Source of the DNA: Streptococcus mitis
GTDB taxonomy: Bacteria > Bacillota > Bacilli > Lactobacillales > Streptococcaceae
Direction of reading: 5' to 3'
Length of the DNA stretch: 64,000 bases
Assembly (NCBI RefSeq): GCF_946190375.1
Contig: NZ_CAMIAF010000014.1
Coordinates: forward strand, 1 to 64,000
Positions 17,072 through 27,925 of the stretch are shown in pieces. The first letter of the stretch is position 1, and every line of letters starts with the position of its first letter. A model generated the notes under the pieces. That model saw only the letters and a program-made list of their open reading frames with translations, did no database searches and had not been told where the DNA came from. The position numbers and the translations under genes are program-made.

Positions 17072-17893
17072 TTATGCGCCCATTCCAAGTACAAATTTAC
17101 CAAAGGCAGAAAGAGCCAAAGCAAGTACGATAATAATACCGATAGCTTTAGTAGAGTTCATACCTTTCTTACCAAGCAACCAGAAGATAAAGGCAGTAAA
17201 GATTGCTGGAAGCAAGCGTGGGAAGATTTGGTTCAAGATGTCTTGGAAGTCAATCATCTTCTCACCGATTGCCCATTTGTAAGAAATTTCAAAGTTGATC
17301 ATTGTTGCTACAAGAGCACCCATCATGAAGACACCAAGTACAGATGCAGCGTCAATCAAAGCTGTCAAAGTACTTTGCATGTTGTTGATAAGGTTAACCC
17401 CTTCTTTGTAGGCAAATTCCAACTGTTTCCAACGGAAGATGTCATAAGCAACTGCAACTGCGATCCAAAGGAAGATACCCCAAGGTTGACCACCGATAGC
17501 CATAGTTGCTGCGATAGATCCCATGATAGCAGGTACAAGTGAACCAAAGATTGTATCTCCAAGAGGAGCGAATGGTCCCATCAAACCTGTCTTGATACCA
17601 TTAACGGCATCTTTTGAACCTACACCATCTTTTTCTTCCATGGCAAGGTCAAAACCAGCGATGATGGTGTGGAAGAATGGTGAAGTATTGAAGAATTGAG
17701 TATGAACTTTCATCATTTCTTTCAATTCAGGAGTTCCATCCCCATACATTTTACGCAATTGTGGCAAGATCATGTACAGGTAACCAGAAGCTTGCATACG
17801 TTCGTAGTTCCAACCTAATTGGAAAGTAAACAAGCTACGTTTGTTGATTTGATTAAAATCTTCTTTTGTAAGTTTGTAATTAGAATTCGTCAT
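17072..17893 (-). CDS. PTS mannose-family EIID component
   Basis: Membrane component of 273 residues; QLGWNYERMQASGYLYMILP and FFNTSPFFHTIIAGFDLAMEE are EIID signatures, and several hydrophobic segments follow in the C-terminal half. It forms the translocation channel with EIIC. The start is the ATG at 17893, which overlaps the EIIC stop by 14 bases. Confidence 0.9.
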   Translation of the reverse strand: MTNSNYKLTKEDFNQINKRSLFTFQLGWNYERMQASGYLYMILPQLRKMYGDGTPELKEMMKVHTQFFNTSPFFHTIIAGFDLAMEEKDGVGSKDAVNGIKTGLMGPFAPLGDTIFGSLVPAIMGSIAATMAIGGQPWGIFLWIAVAVAYDIFRWKQLEFAYKEGVNLINNMQSTLTALIDAASVLGVFMMGALVATMINFEISYKWAIGEKMIDFQDILNQIFPRLLPAIFTAFIFWLLGKKGMNSTKAIGIIIVLALALSAFGKFVLGMGA

Positions 17894-18785
17894 CTTCGAT
17901 TTCCCCACTTTCTGATGGTGTAGAAGGTGCTGCTACAGCTACTTTTTGGCTATTTTTGAAGTGAAGCACTGCAAGGAAGATACCTACGATAGAGATACCA
18001 ATCATAGACAAACCTTTGAAGTTGTTCACGAAACCAATTTTTTCAGCAACTTCAGCAGGAAGAGTACCTACGATACCAGCAACAGCGCCACCAAGACCTG
18101 TTACATATGAGTAAAGAACAGTCAACATAGCTGTCAAACCAAATCCCATAGCAAGGTAGTGAAGGTTACGTTTAACTGGAAGGTAACGAAGCAAGATTGC
18201 AAATCCAAGACCTGGAAGCATACGTCCTGCGAGTGTCAAACCATCTGCAACCCATTGGTATTTTGTAACGAAATCTACTACGTGTTGTACAAATTCACCA
18301 CCAAAAGCAAGCGCAAAGAAGACTGGAAGGGCACGAGATAAAGCCCAAGGAATCGCACCAAGTAGGTAGTTGCGTTCAATACCTTTATAGTCAAAGCGTT
18401 CGATTGCAGCATCCACACGGTGAGCAAAGAAAGTAGTTGTCATACGTCCAAGAACGTCGAAGTAAGTCAAGAGAGTTGCTACTGGCACAGCGATTGTTGT
18501 AATCGCAAGTGCTGTATCAATTCCTTGTGAAACAGAGAAGGCTGTCGCAAGAACCGCACCAGAAGTTGCGTCGATACGAGAAGCACCACCGAAGGTACCA
18601 ACCCCAAGAACGAATAATTGCAAGTTACCACCGATAAGTAGACCAGTAGTCACATCTCCCATGATTAAACCAGTAATGAAACCAGCAAATACAGGGGAAC
18701 CTGCAGATGAAACGATCGTCAACTCATCACAGATTTGATAAGCTGAGTACAAAGTGAGAAGTAAAATTTGCCACCATTGTATCAT
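17880..18785 (-). CDS. PTS mannose-family EIIC component
   Basis: Membrane permease of 301 residues with about eight hydrophobic segments; GLIMGDVTTGLLIGGNLQLF and GVGTFGGASRIDATSGAVLA are EIIC-man family signatures. The family transports hexoses, amino sugars or, for this operon, probably galactose-containing disaccharides or galactose released by BgaC. Confidence 0.9.
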   Translation of the reverse strand: MIQWWQILLLTLYSAYQICDELTIVSSAGSPVFAGFITGLIMGDVTTGLLIGGNLQLFVLGVGTFGGASRIDATSGAVLATAFSVSQGIDTALAITTIAVPVATLLTYFDVLGRMTTTFFAHRVDAAIERFDYKGIERNYLLGAIPWALSRALPVFFALAFGGEFVQHVVDFVTKYQWVADGLTLAGRMLPGLGFAILLRYLPVKRNLHYLAMGFGLTAMLTVLYSYVTGLGGAVAGIVGTLPAEVAEKIGFVNNFKGLSMIGISIVGIFLAVLHFKNSQKVAVAAPSTPSESGEIEDDEF

Positions 18786-18811
18786 AACAATGACCTCCTA
18801 AAAATTTTTTC

Positions 18812-19288
18812 CTATTTTAATAAGCTCAAAAAGTCTGAAACTGGATCATTTGGAACCATTTGAGCAGTAAGTTTAACACCTTTTTCTGCCAGTTTGTGGA
18901 AGTCTTCCACATCCTTGTCCACTACGTTGATAGAACGTGTAATGGCACGAGTTTCTGGTGTTTGAGACATATTCCCAACATTAAGGGTTTCAAGTGGTAC
19001 ACCTGCTTCAACCAAACCAAGGAAGCGGTCTGGTTTACGAGCCACGATAAAGAGACGTTGGCTATCGTATTTTCCAGCAAGAATATTGGTTGCCGCTTTC
19101 TCAATTGGCAAAATACTCAATTTCACACCTGGTGGTGTCGCAAGTTTCAAACCACTCTTTTCAACGTCGTTGTTGACAACTTCGTCATCTACAACCATAA
19201 TACGTGAAACATTTAGTTTTCCAGCCCATAGATTGGCTACTTGTCCGTGGATCAAACGTCCATCAATACGGCATCCTACAATTGTCAT
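18812..19288 (-). CDS. PTS mannose-family EIIB component
   Basis: Cytoplasmic phosphocarrier of 158 residues. CRIDGRLIHGQVANLW contains the phosphorylated His14. It hands phosphate to the incoming sugar. The start overlaps the bgaC stop by four bases. Confidence 0.92.
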   Translation of the reverse strand: MTIVGCRIDGRLIHGQVANLWAGKLNVSRIMVVDDEVVNNDVEKSGLKLATPPGVKLSILPIEKAATNILAGKYDSQRLFIVARKPDRFLGLVEAGVPLETLNVGNMSQTPETRAITRSINVVDKDVEDFHKLAEKGVKLTAQMVPNDPVSDFLSLLK

Positions 19289-21072
19289 AAGTTTTCCCCC
19301 TTTATGTGTTTTAGTGTAGGTTTACGAGTTAAATGAATCTCTTCTTTATATTGGCCCTCTGTTTCAAAGATGATGATACGATTGGCACCTTCCTTGAGAT
19401 AGCTATGAGGAATATAAAGAGAGAGGGTCGGGCCGACGTTCCAAAAACGTCCTAGGTTCTGCCCATTGACAAAGGCAACTCCCTTACCAAACTCAGATAA
19501 GTCTAGGTAAGTATCTTTTGGCGCTTCGACAGTAAAGTCGAAAGCGTAAAAGGCTGGTTGCCCTTGAGTCCATCCTTTTGAAAAATCAATTTTCTCAGGA
19601 TTGTCTAGTGGGAGTGAATAGTGTTTCCAATTCAGTAAGAAATGTAAATCCTTACAAACCCCTGTCCGAATTCCCTTACGTTGCGTATCTGCTAAGAACT
19701 TATGTCCATAGTTGACACGCCCCATATTTTCTATCAAGATATCCAATCTAGAGAGCGCTTTCTTTTTACCTTGATAAAAAATATCTTCCCCAATCTCTGT
19801 CTGATATTGGGTTTCAACCCACTGACCATCGACATAAAGCTGAGCCCTATCTCGACCGTCAATGATACGAAGTCTTTCTTCTTCTGCATCCCAGTTTGTT
19901 TCTGTTCGATAGAGTAGATAGCCATAGCTTTGTCCCAACTCCTCCATCTTTTTAGGATAGAGACTTTCTACAGGACTGGACAAGCTATCTAAGGTTTCAA
20001 ACAAAGAAACTTTTTCAACTAGTGGAATCGCGTCCAACTCCATACTCTCTTTGTAGAGGGGTTCCAACTGCGGATACTCTGGGAAATGTGTTGCCATCAT
20101 CTTCTTGACTGCCAGATATTTGGCAGTTGGATTTCCTTCCTCATCTAGAAGGGCATCGTAATCATAAGATGTAACTTGTGGCAGGTCCAAAGTCCCTCGA
20201 GCTGAGCAACCATTCATGAAGCCAAAGTTTGTACCACCATGGAACATGTAGAGATTGATAGAGCCTTGTTCCAAAACTTCTCGAACTGCATCTGCCAACT
20301 CTTTGGGATCCCGTGTGATAATCGGTTCTTTCCAACGATTGAACCAGCCATCCCAGAACTCCATACACATGAGCGGCCATTTCTTGCCATGTTCATCAAA
20401 GAATTCCTGCATCTGTGAAAAGTTGTAAGATGCCTTAGAACCAAAGTTTCCTGTTACAAAGAGGTCATCTTCGATTAAGGTTCCAGCTTTCAGAGTAGCT
20501 CGCCATGGACCATCTGATGTAAAGAGGGGACAGGTTACGCCACGCTCTTCCATCAACTGTCGAATGGCTCTCAGATAAGCCTTATCTTCTCCATAAGAAC
20601 CATACTCATTTTCAACCTGCATCATGAGGATATTGCCACCATTGTCCAACAAATGTGGAACCAATCGTGATAAGAGCTGGTCATAGTAGCGACCAACAGC
20701 CTCAATATAGGCAGGATCTGAGGAACGAAGCCTCATATTCTTTGTTAAGAGCCAGGCTGGTAAGCCACCGAATTCCCACTCCGCACAGATGAAGGGTGAC
20801 GGACGAACGATAGCGTAGAGACCCAAATCTTGTGCTGTCTGAAGAAACCGCTCCAAATCCAGAGCTCCTTCAAAATGAAACTCGCCCTCACGTGGCTCGT
20901 GTAAATTCCAAGCCACATAAGTCTCTACTGTATTAAAACCAAGAGCCTTCAAGTTATAGAGCGAATGATACCAATCTTCTGGAGGAACCCTAAAATAATG
21001 AATGGCGCCAGATAAAATCTTAAATGATTTTCCATCGAGATAGAAATCATCTCGTATCTCAAATCGTGTCAT
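19285..21072 (-). CDS. bgaC: GH35 beta-galactosidase
   Basis: Beta-1,3-specific beta-galactosidase in pneumococcus. From MTRFEIRDD the protein is 595 residues, the pneumococcal length as recalled; an alternative ATG six codons upstream (21090) cannot be excluded, as neither has a strong Shine-Dalgarno. Motifs: GAIHYFRVPPEDWYHSL, QVENEYGSYG (acid/base Glu) and MCMEFWDGWF (nucleophile Glu), then a jelly-roll region. There is no signal peptide, though surface exposure has been reported for the pneumococcal enzyme. First gene of the bgaC-PTS-agaS-galM operon. Confidence 0.92.
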   Translation of the reverse strand: MTRFEIRDDFYLDGKSFKILSGAIHYFRVPPEDWYHSLYNLKALGFNTVETYVAWNLHEPREGEFHFEGALDLERFLQTAQDLGLYAIVRPSPFICAEWEFGGLPAWLLTKNMRLRSSDPAYIEAVGRYYDQLLSRLVPHLLDNGGNILMMQVENEYGSYGEDKAYLRAIRQLMEERGVTCPLFTSDGPWRATLKAGTLIEDDLFVTGNFGSKASYNFSQMQEFFDEHGKKWPLMCMEFWDGWFNRWKEPIITRDPKELADAVREVLEQGSINLYMFHGGTNFGFMNGCSARGTLDLPQVTSYDYDALLDEEGNPTAKYLAVKKMMATHFPEYPQLEPLYKESMELDAIPLVEKVSLFETLDSLSSPVESLYPKKMEELGQSYGYLLYRTETNWDAEEERLRIIDGRDRAQLYVDGQWVETQYQTEIGEDIFYQGKKKALSRLDILIENMGRVNYGHKFLADTQRKGIRTGVCKDLHFLLNWKHYSLPLDNPEKIDFSKGWTQGQPAFYAFDFTVEAPKDTYLDLSEFGKGVAFVNGQNLGRFWNVGPTLSLYIPHSYLKEGANRIIIFETEGQYKEEIHLTRKPTLKHIKGENL

Positions 21073-21094
21073 ATTCTTACTTTTTGACATTTTA

Positions 21095-21152
21095 AGTTTA
21101 CGCTTTCATTTGTTGATATATTGAATATAACTCAATACACTACATTTGTCAA
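21095..21152 (-). promoter_or_regulatory. bgaC operon promoter with palindrome and possible cre site
   Basis: TTGACA (21147-21152) and TATATT (21124-21129) are 17 bases apart. A perfect palindrome TATTGA-N7-TCAATA (21119-21137) covers the -10 and is a candidate BgaR operator. TGAAAGCGTAAACT (21095-21108) matches the CcpA cre consensus at 12 of 14 positions. Confidence 0.7.
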
Positions 21153-21390
21153 TAGCTTTTCACAATTTTTTTCATTTTTCCCCAACTTTTACACAAAAAC
21201 TTATAAAGATATAAAATTTACAGACATATAGCTTCAAACAGGTGGCATGTATAAAAATGTATAAAACCTCCTATTTTTTATGTAAATTAACCTTATAGCC
21301 TATTATTCTAATTTTTTTATTCAAAAGACTACTATTCTTTCCGGTTTTATGGTAAAATCTTTAACGGAGAAGGAAAATCGAGGTGAAATT

Positions 21391-22107
21391 ATGGCAATTC
21401 CAAAGTATCAATATATAAAAGATGAATTAAAGAACAAAATCATTTCTGGCCAATTCGCTAGTGGAGATAAATTTTACACTGAAGCTGAATTGATCGCTAT
21501 GTATGATGTAAGTTCTATCACAGTTGTCCGCGCCTTAAACGACCTTGCCAAAGATGGCTATATTGTCCGCCAACAAGGAAAGGGTACATTCGTTTCACGC
21601 GCACGCAAACACAAACTCGTAGAGTTTTCTGATGTAGAAGTTTTTGAAACTAAAGATGATAAAGTGACCGTCCTTTCTATTGAGCGTGGAAACAAACTAA
21701 GCTACTTAGAAAAACTTGGACTACGCGGTAACCAATTCTACTACAAGATTGAACGTGTACGCGAAACAAATGGTGTCGTATACATCTATCACACATCTTA
21801 TATTCCAGAACAATACATCAACGCAAATTATCCAAATCTTGAATACTATAGCTCTATCTATAACCGTTTCAAATTGGATTATCACATCCACATGAATGAT
21901 GAACATTTTGAAGAAATCAATGAAATAGCATTTCCAACTCCAGAACATGCGGCTTCAGTCCTCGGAGTCGATGAACAATTCCCTAGCGTTTTACAAACCA
22001 AGACTACTAAATTAGAGTCTACTGGTCAAGTTCTCGCATACAGCGAAACATATAAACGCGCAGATTACTACAAAATCAAATTCATTTCATGTGACCGTGA
22101 TCACTAA
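21391..22107 (+). CDS. bgaR: GntR/UTRA-family regulator of the bgaC operon
   Basis: DNA-binding regulator of 238 residues, divergent from bgaC. Winged helix at residues 1-70 (KYQYIKDELKNKI, AELIAMYDVSSITVVRAL, GKGTFV) and a UTRA effector domain behind it. The start is ATG 21391, behind GAGGTGAAATT; an in-frame upstream ATG lies in the -10 region (TGGTAAAAT) and is rejected. It probably represses or activates the adjacent operon in response to a sugar phosphate. Confidence 0.88.
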   Translation: MAIPKYQYIKDELKNKIISGQFASGDKFYTEAELIAMYDVSSITVVRALNDLAKDGYIVRQQGKGTFVSRARKHKLVEFSDVEVFETKDDKVTVLSIERGNKLSYLEKLGLRGNQFYYKIERVRETNGVVYIYHTSYIPEQYINANYPNLEYYSSIYNRFKLDYHIHMNDEHFEEINEIAFPTPEHAASVLGVDEQFPSVLQTKTTKLESTGQVLAYSETYKRADYYKIKFISCDRDH

Positions 22108-22112
22108 GAAGA

Positions 22113-22145
22113 AAGCCTAAGCCTAATCGCTTGGGCTTTTTTCTA
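22113..22145 (+). terminator. bgaR terminator
   Basis: AAGCCTAAGC / GCTTGGGCTT stem (9 of 10 pairs) with TTTTTT. Confidence 0.8.
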
Positions 22146-22219
22146 TGCTTATTATATCCCATCAAAACTGTATTTTCTATATATCAATGAAGATAGATTA
22201 AATTTGTTTAAATTTTACT

Positions 22220-22371
22220 AATACTCTTCGAAAATCTCTTCAAACCACGTCAGCGTCGCCTTGCCGTAAAGGTGTTACTGACTTCGTCAGCTCTATCTGC
22301 AACCTCAAAGCGGTGCTTTGAGCAACCTACGGTTTGCTTCCTAGTTTGCTCTTTAATTTTCATTGAGTATA
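22220..22371 (+). repeat. BOX element (boxA-boxB-boxC)
   Basis: Complete BOX with one boxB, in the 364-base gap between bgaR and purB; the remainder of the gap is terminators. From memory the surface hexosaminidase gene strH lies between these genes in pneumococcus; it is absent here. Confidence 0.93.
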
Positions 22372-22407
22372 AAATATCGTAATTTTTTATCAAAAGTACC
22401 TTAAGAC

Positions 22408-22469
22408 AAAATAAAAATCGAATTTCTTCTACTCCAGTAAATAGAGTAATAGAACTTCGATTTTATTTT
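22408..22469. terminator. Terminator of the purine operon after purB
   Basis: AAAATAAAAATCGAA pairs with TTCGATTTTATTTT across a 33-base loop; T-rich on both strands. Confidence 0.6.
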
Positions 22470-22471
22470 AA

Positions 22472-23767
22472 TTATACTAAACCAAGACGTTCAAAGATAT
22501 CATCCACTCGTTTAGTGTAATAAACTGGGTTAAAGATTTCATCGATTTCTTCTTGAGTGAGGCGTGATGTCACCTCTGGATCTGCTTCTAGCAGTGGTTT
22601 GAAGTCTACTTGGTTGTCCCAAGAGTAGGCTGTTTTTGGTTGTACCAAGTCATAGGCTTGCTCACGGGTCATCCCTTTTTCAATCAAGGTCAACATAGCA
22701 CGTTGACTAAAGATAAGACCAAACGTAGAGTTCATGTTGCGGATCATGTTTTCTGGGAAGACTGTCAAATTCTTGACAATATTTCCAAAGCGGTTAAGCA
22801 TGTAGTCAATCAAGATGGTCGTATCTGGTGTGATGATGCGCTCAGCTGATGAGTGAGAGATATCACGCTCATGCCAAAGAGCTACGTTTTCATAAGCTGT
22901 AATCATGTGTCCACGAATAACACGCGCCAGACCTGTCATGTTCTCAGAACCGATAGGATTGCGTTTGTGAGGCATTGCTGAAGATCCTTTTTGTCCCTTG
23001 GCAAAGAACTCTTCTACTTCGCGTTGTTCTGATTTTTGCAAACCACGAATCTCAGTCGCCATACGTTCGATAGAAGTCGCAATGCTAGCAAGAACTGCAA
23101 AGTACTCAGCGTGAAGGTCACGAGGAAGCACCTGTGTAGAGATTTCTTGGGCACGAATACCAAGCTTATTGCAGACGTATTCTTCTACAAATGGTGGGAT
23201 GTTGGCAAAGTTCCCAACCGCACCAGAAATCTTACCAGCTTCCACTCCAGCAGCCGCATGCTCGAAACGCTCGATGTTGCGCTTCATTTCGCTATACCAA
23301 GTCGCCAATTTCAGACCAAAGGTTGTAGGTTCAGCGTGCACACCGTGGGTACGACCCATCATGATGGTAAACTTGTGCTCCTTAGCCTTATCAGCGATGA
23401 TGTTGGTGAAATTTTCAAGGTCACGACGAATGATGTCGTTGGCCTGCTTATAAAGGTAACCGTAGGCCGTATCCACCACGTCAGTTGATGTCAAGCCGTA
23501 ATGGACCCACTTGCGCTCTTCACCAAGAGTCTCAGAAACCGCACGTGTGAAGGCAACCACATCGTGACGAGTCTCCTGCTCAATCTCCAAAATACGGTCG
23601 ATGTCAAAGTCCGCTTTCTCACGAATCAAAGCCACATCTTCCTTAGGGATTTCCCCCAACTCAGCCCATGCCTCGTCAGCCAAGATTTCCACCTCAAGCC
23701 AAGCACGGTATTTATTTTCTTCACTCCAAATGTTCGCCATCTCAGGGCGAGAGTAACGGTTGATCAT
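22472..23767 (-). CDS. purB: Adenylosuccinate lyase
   Basis: Enzyme of 431 residues that removes fumarate from SAICAR and from adenylosuccinate. [11 protein letters not shown] (catalytic His region) and [16 protein letters not shown] (fumarase/aspartase signature) are present. Last gene of the pur cluster. Its ATG overlaps the stop of the SIR2-Hsp90 gene by four bases (ATGA), so its translation may depend on that accessory gene. Confidence 0.96.
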   Translation of the reverse strand: MINRYSRPEMANIWSEENKYRAWLEVEILADEAWAELGEIPKEDVALIREKADFDIDRILEIEQETRHDVVAFTRAVSETLGEERKWVHYGLTSTDVVDTAYGYLYKQANDIIRRDLENFTNIIADKAKEHKFTIMMGRTHGVHAEPTTFGLKLATWYSEMKRNIERFEHAAAGVEAGKISGAVGNFANIPPFVEEYVCNKLGIRAQEISTQVLPRDLHAEYFAVLASIATSIERMATEIRGLQKSEQREVEEFFAKGQKGSSAMPHKRNPIGSENMTGLARVIRGHMITAYENVALWHERDISHSSAERIITPDTTILIDYMLNRFGNIVKNLTVFPENMIRNMNSTFGLIFSQRAMLTLIEKGMTREQAYDLVQPKTAYSWDNQVDFKPLLEADPEVTSRLTQEEIDEIFNPVYYTKRVDDIFERLGLV

Positions 23768-26343
23768 GTTGTTTCTCCCTCATCTAAAATAATATTTTTA
23801 TAAGGATTCTTTTGAAAAATGTCCTTTAAGACCTCAACATTCTCATTGCCTTTAATTTTTCTTTCAGATATATACAAATAATCATTACATTCCAAAATCA
23901 AACTACTTCCTTTATAACTATCATCGAACCATAAAATATTATTCTCGTATAAACTTGTAAAAAATTCAATGAGTTCTGTGCTATGGTTCTTAACAAAATC
24001 TTTTATCTCTGATGGAGTTTTCAACTTTTTAAAGTGTTCATGTGGAAAATGAAATCTGTTTAATATCTTTCTAATTGCTTCTCCTCTAAAGCCGACATTA
24101 TGATTCTTGATATTAATTACATTATCTTCAATATAGCTTCTAGATAGAGCAACAATATAATTTCTTTCGATAGAACTAGAAATATCAGAAATATTTTCAT
24201 GTGAGTTTTTCATAGGAATTACCTTTTTATCATTAAAAACTGTACTTACCACTTCATCAACTTTATTTGATGATATGTAGAAAATATCAGTATAGGCTAT
24301 AGGTAAGTGAACTTTACCTGATTTCACATACCAATTTACCAACATTTCATTAAACTTCATTTCTTGCACACTGTAAGGCATTTCATAAACATAATCAGGC
24401 ATAGGTATCGAATTTTCACAAATTAAGTTTAATTCCTGTAGATATTTGGGTAAATTTAATCTATCATACTCCTTTTCTATTTGTGTTACAATACTTTCTG
24501 GTAATTTAATAAAACTTCTGTCAAGCGGAATATCAATACCTTGAGTTTTCTCTAATATAATTAAAGGTAAATTTCTAATATTTACTAATGACTTCAAAGC
24601 TTTTCCCGAATGAATCCAATAACTGTTATTACTATAGTAATGACGGTCGATAACTTTCACAAGCATATCCCCGTATAAAATATGATTCGCTAAAGATCTT
24701 AAATCATTATCTTTCAAATCATCTATATTATTAGAATACATAAAAATTTTGTACGGTTTCTCCGAAATACAAATAAAATCAGCTAAATTTATTTTTTTAA
24801 AACTATGATAAAAGTTAGTTTCATTCGTAGTGACCTCAAAACTTATATCTCCTCCTCGAATAACATCGAATAAACCAAAATATTCCAAAAATTCTGATGT
24901 ATCTTTTTCTTTTTTTAGTGCATCTCCATATTCTTTTTTCAATTCCAACCGAACAAATGTATATGAATCATCTTCATAATATCGTGTGGTATTCTCAAGC
25001 TGAACTTCCTTACTTGATTTAGTAGAATCTGTATACATCCTAAATGAAATCGGACTGTCTCCACTCTTCTTAGTCTGCACAAAGATTGAATCAGAAATTA
25101 GAAACATTGACAATGCACCTATTCCAAAATGTCCCACTAAATCATCTACATTACTTACTTCTCTTTTTCCAGATTTTCCAATGGTCAAATAATAATTCTT
25201 TATCTCAGCTATAGACATACCTATACCGTTGTCTAGAATCGATAAAAATATTTTTCCATCTTTTTCCTCTACAGAGATTTTTATATTGTAATCCCTTTTA
25301 ACTATTTTACATGCATCCATAGCATTTTGAAGCAACTCTCTCATAACCACTTTCGGATAATCCTGACCTTCATAAAGCGGAATGATGAAATGGTTGACAA
25401 CATCATTCTTTGAAACTGCAAATTCTAAATCAGAAGACCGTAATGAAATATCCTTCAATACTTCATACAATTGTTGATAATTATTTCTTAAATAAAAAAT
25501 ATTCACATTAATGAGCAATCCATTTAGAAGAGATAACTCCTCTTTCTCCAAAAAGTACTCTGGCTTATCATCGGAAGAATAAGAAATAATATATACTCGT
25601 TCTTGAAATTGTTTTAAGTCTTTTTGACTTAACGTTACAGTCAATGTCGTAAGTATGTCCTTAATATTTCTATCACTCAAACTATAGCCTAAAAATATTA
25701 TAGGAGATTCTACAAACATCGTTAACAACTTGGAATATATATACTTACTTTTTTCAAAAAATTGGTCGTAATCAGATTTTGTAATAATCATAGATGATGG
25801 TTTGTCTATAGAACCATGAATCTTATAAAGCTTTTTAGTTTTCGTCTCGGAGGAGAACAAATCATCATTGTGAATATAAATCTCTTCATTTTTAATATTG
25901 AAAACACTTTTCTCTAGTAAAGAATCATAGTTTGTTGTGATTAATTTTTGGTAATCAATACCGCCAAGTATTGAAATTTCTTTCTCATATTCAGAATTGT
26001 CAACTGTATATTTGTTTAAGATTTGAGCAATTAACTCTCTGAAAGGCCTTCTTATATCATCGCTTTCTAATAATGGTTCTTTTTTTAACGTTGTAAAATA
26101 AATCGCTTCTAATCTTTCCGCAATTTCTTCATAATTATCACTAGTCCATCTCTCCAATAAACTTTTATCTATTTCTAGTTCTTCAGAGATTTTTTCTAGT
26201 AAGCTCCACCAAGTAGGAGATTTCAAATATCTCTGAGATAAACCTGAACCAACAAATAAAACTGGTTTTTGATTTAATTTAGATAGTTTATTAAAGCCAT
26301 AGTCAATATTCTTCAAATCATTGAAATCAACTTTATTACTCAT
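23764..26343 (-). CDS. SIR2-like domain fused to Hsp90-type GHKL ATPase; candidate defence protein
   Basis: Protein of 859 residues. The first ~270 residues are a SIR2_2-type domain: FVGSGLSQR (about 30), [11 protein letters not shown] (about 133, with the NAD-pocket Asn), YKIHGSID (catalytic-type His, about 170) and [11 protein letters not shown] (about 213). Next is a GHKL ATPase of Hsp90 type: [20 protein letters not shown] and [11 protein letters not shown], with an Hsp90-like middle region and an unassigned C-terminal part. SIR2 domains in bacterial immunity degrade NAD+; GHKL ATPases often sense or remodel. ATG 26343 is chosen because it overlaps the purK stop by eight bases behind AAGGA. 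Base composition is clearly more A+T rich than the pur genes. Function is inferred from domains. Confidence 0.8.
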   Translation of the reverse strand: MSNKVDFNDLKNIDYGFNKLSKLNQKPVLFVGSGLSQRYLKSPTWWSLLEKISEELEIDKSLLERWTSDNYEEIAERLEAIYFTTLKKEPLLESDDIRRPFRELIAQILNKYTVDNSEYEKEISILGGIDYQKLITTNYDSLLEKSVFNIKNEEIYIHNDDLFSSETKTKKLYKIHGSIDKPSSMIITKSDYDQFFEKSKYIYSKLLTMFVESPIIFLGYSLSDRNIKDILTTLTVTLSQKDLKQFQERVYIISYSSDDKPEYFLEKEELSLLNGLLINVNIFYLRNNYQQLYEVLKDISLRSSDLEFAVSKNDVVNHFIIPLYEGQDYPKVVMRELLQNAMDACKIVKRDYNIKISVEEKDGKIFLSILDNGIGMSIAEIKNYYLTIGKSGKREVSNVDDLVGHFGIGALSMFLISDSIFVQTKKSGDSPISFRMYTDSTKSSKEVQLENTTRYYEDDSYTFVRLELKKEYGDALKKEKDTSEFLEYFGLFDVIRGGDISFEVTTNETNFYHSFKKINLADFICISEKPYKIFMYSNNIDDLKDNDLRSLANHILYGDMLVKVIDRHYYSNNSYWIHSGKALKSLVNIRNLPLIILEKTQGIDIPLDRSFIKLPESIVTQIEKEYDRLNLPKYLQELNLICENSIPMPDYVYEMPYSVQEMKFNEMLVNWYVKSGKVHLPIAYTDIFYISSNKVDEVVSTVFNDKKVIPMKNSHENISDISSSIERNYIVALSRSYIEDNVINIKNHNVGFRGEAIRKILNRFHFPHEHFKKLKTPSEIKDFVKNHSTELIEFFTSLYENNILWFDDSYKGSSLILECNDYLYISERKIKGNENVEVLKDIFQKNPYKNIILDEGETT

Positions 26344-27427
26344 TATTTCCTTCCCCAAATTCTCCAACTTCATCTGGCACATCACTAAACAAAGTCACAT
26401 GCCCCATCTTGCGGTTGTGCTTCGCTTCTATTTTACCATACATGTGGAGGTGGGCGCTTGGATTTTCTGTGACATATTTTTCAGCGACCTCGATATGCTG
26501 GCCGAGAACATTGAGCATAACAGCAGGAGCATGCAATTTGATAGCTGGCAATGGTGCTCCTAGAACACCCAAAATATGCGTGTCAAACTGAGAAAAATCA
26601 CAGGCTTCGATAGAGTAATGGCCTGAGTTATGTGGACGTGGAGCAATCTCATTGACAATGATGTCATCAGCCGTCGCAAACATTTCCACACAGAGAGTTC
26701 CAGACAGCCTGAGCTGTTCTGCGATTCGCACCGCCATGGCTTTGGCTTTTTTAGCTAGACTTTCTGAAATGCGAGCAGGCACAATGGTTTTTGAAAGAAT
26801 GTTGTTGCGGTGGATATTTTCCTGAACTGGGAAAACCGTCATGTTCTTACCATTTCCCGACACAATGACAGAAATTTCAAGGTTAAAATTGACAAACTCT
26901 TCCAAAACACAGTCTGCAGAATCAGCCAGCGCATAGGCTTCTGCCAAATCTGCTTCTGAGCGAATGACCTTTTGACCATGTCCGTCATAGCCACCAGTCG
27001 CAGTCTTAAGGACATAGTTTTTCGATAGATCGATATCTGCCAAATCTTGACTTGAAGTCACAACCTTGTAGGGTGCTACAGTGACTTGAGCCTTGTTTGA
27101 GAGAAAATCCTTTTCAAAAATGCGATTTTGAGAAATACGGAGTAGGTCTGTCCCTTGAGGGAGCTGACCATCCTTAATGACAGCATCCAAACCGTCAGCA
27201 TCGACATTTTCAAACTCATAGGTGAGGACATCGCAACGCTCTGCCAGCTGACGAAGAGCATCCACATCGTTATAAGGAGCCACGATGATTTCCGCCACAC
27301 GAGAGGCTGGGCAATCAGCCACAGGATCCAGCACTATAACCTTGTGGCCCATGTAGATAGCAGAAATAGCCATCATTTGGCCCAGCTGGCCGCCACCGAT
27401 AATTCCGATTGTTTTAGATGAGCTCAT
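26336..27427 (-). CDS. purK: 5-(carboxyamino)imidazole ribonucleotide synthase
   Basis: ATP-grasp enzyme of 363 residues making N5-CAIR from AIR, ATP and bicarbonate. [10 protein letters not shown] at the N-terminus, [12 protein letters not shown] and [14 protein letters not shown] in the grasp domain. The start is ATG 27427, which overlaps the purE stop by 14 bases; longer readings lie inside purE. The 3' end overlaps the accessory SIR2-Hsp90 gene. Confidence 0.95.
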   Translation of the reverse strand: MSSSKTIGIIGGGQLGQMMAISAIYMGHKVIVLDPVADCPASRVAEIIVAPYNDVDALRQLAERCDVLTYEFENVDADGLDAVIKDGQLPQGTDLLRISQNRIFEKDFLSNKAQVTVAPYKVVTSSQDLADIDLSKNYVLKTATGGYDGHGQKVIRSEADLAEAYALADSADCVLEEFVNFNLEISVIVSGNGKNMTVFPVQENIHRNNILSKTIVPARISESLAKKAKAMAVRIAEQLRLSGTLCVEMFATADDIIVNEIAPRPHNSGHYSIEACDFSQFDTHILGVLGAPLPAIKLHAPAVMLNVLGQHIEVAEKYVTENPSAHLHMYGKIEAKHNRKMGHVTLFSDVPDEVGEFGEGNNE

Positions 27428-27902
27428 TCGTCGACTCCTCTGCGATTTTTCCTTGTTCTTCTGCAAAATCTGCCAAAGCCGTCGCGATAGCTTGATCCTC
27501 TACTGAAAGAAGACGGAGGGCGAAGAGAGCCGCATTTGTCGCACCAGCTTCACCGATAGCCATTGTCGCAACAGGCACCCCACCCGGCATCTGAACGATA
27601 GAATAGAGTGAATCCACGCCACTAAGCGCACGCGATTTGACTGGTACACCAATAACTGGAAGGGTTGTTTTGGCAGCTACCATACCTGGCAAATGGGCTG
27701 CGCCTCCAGCACCTGCAATAATGACCTTGATGCCTCGGCTACGAGCCTCCTCCGCATGTTTGAACATGAGATCTGGTGTGCGGTGGGCAGAAACAACTTT
27801 CTTTTCGTAGGCTACACCGAAGCGGTCTAGGATTTCGGCGGTTTTTTGCATGGTTGCCCAGTCGGATTTGGAACCCATGATGATGGAAATAACTGATTTC
27901 AT
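27414..27902 (-). CDS. purE: N5-CAIR mutase
   Basis: Class I PurE of 162 residues, converting N5-CAIR to [23 protein letters not shown] and [12 protein letters not shown] form the active site (His in SAHR). ATG 27902 gives the usual family length; the upstream extension reads into a hairpin-rich leader. Confidence 0.95.
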   Translation of the reverse strand: MKSVISIIMGSKSDWATMQKTAEILDRFGVAYEKKVVSAHRTPDLMFKHAEEARSRGIKVIIAGAGGAAHLPGMVAAKTTLPVIGVPVKSRALSGVDSLYSIVQMPGGVPVATMAIGEAGATNAALFALRLLSVEDQAIATALADFAEEQGKIAEESTNELI

Positions 27903-27925
27903 TTTTAATCCTTTTTCTTTTTTTG

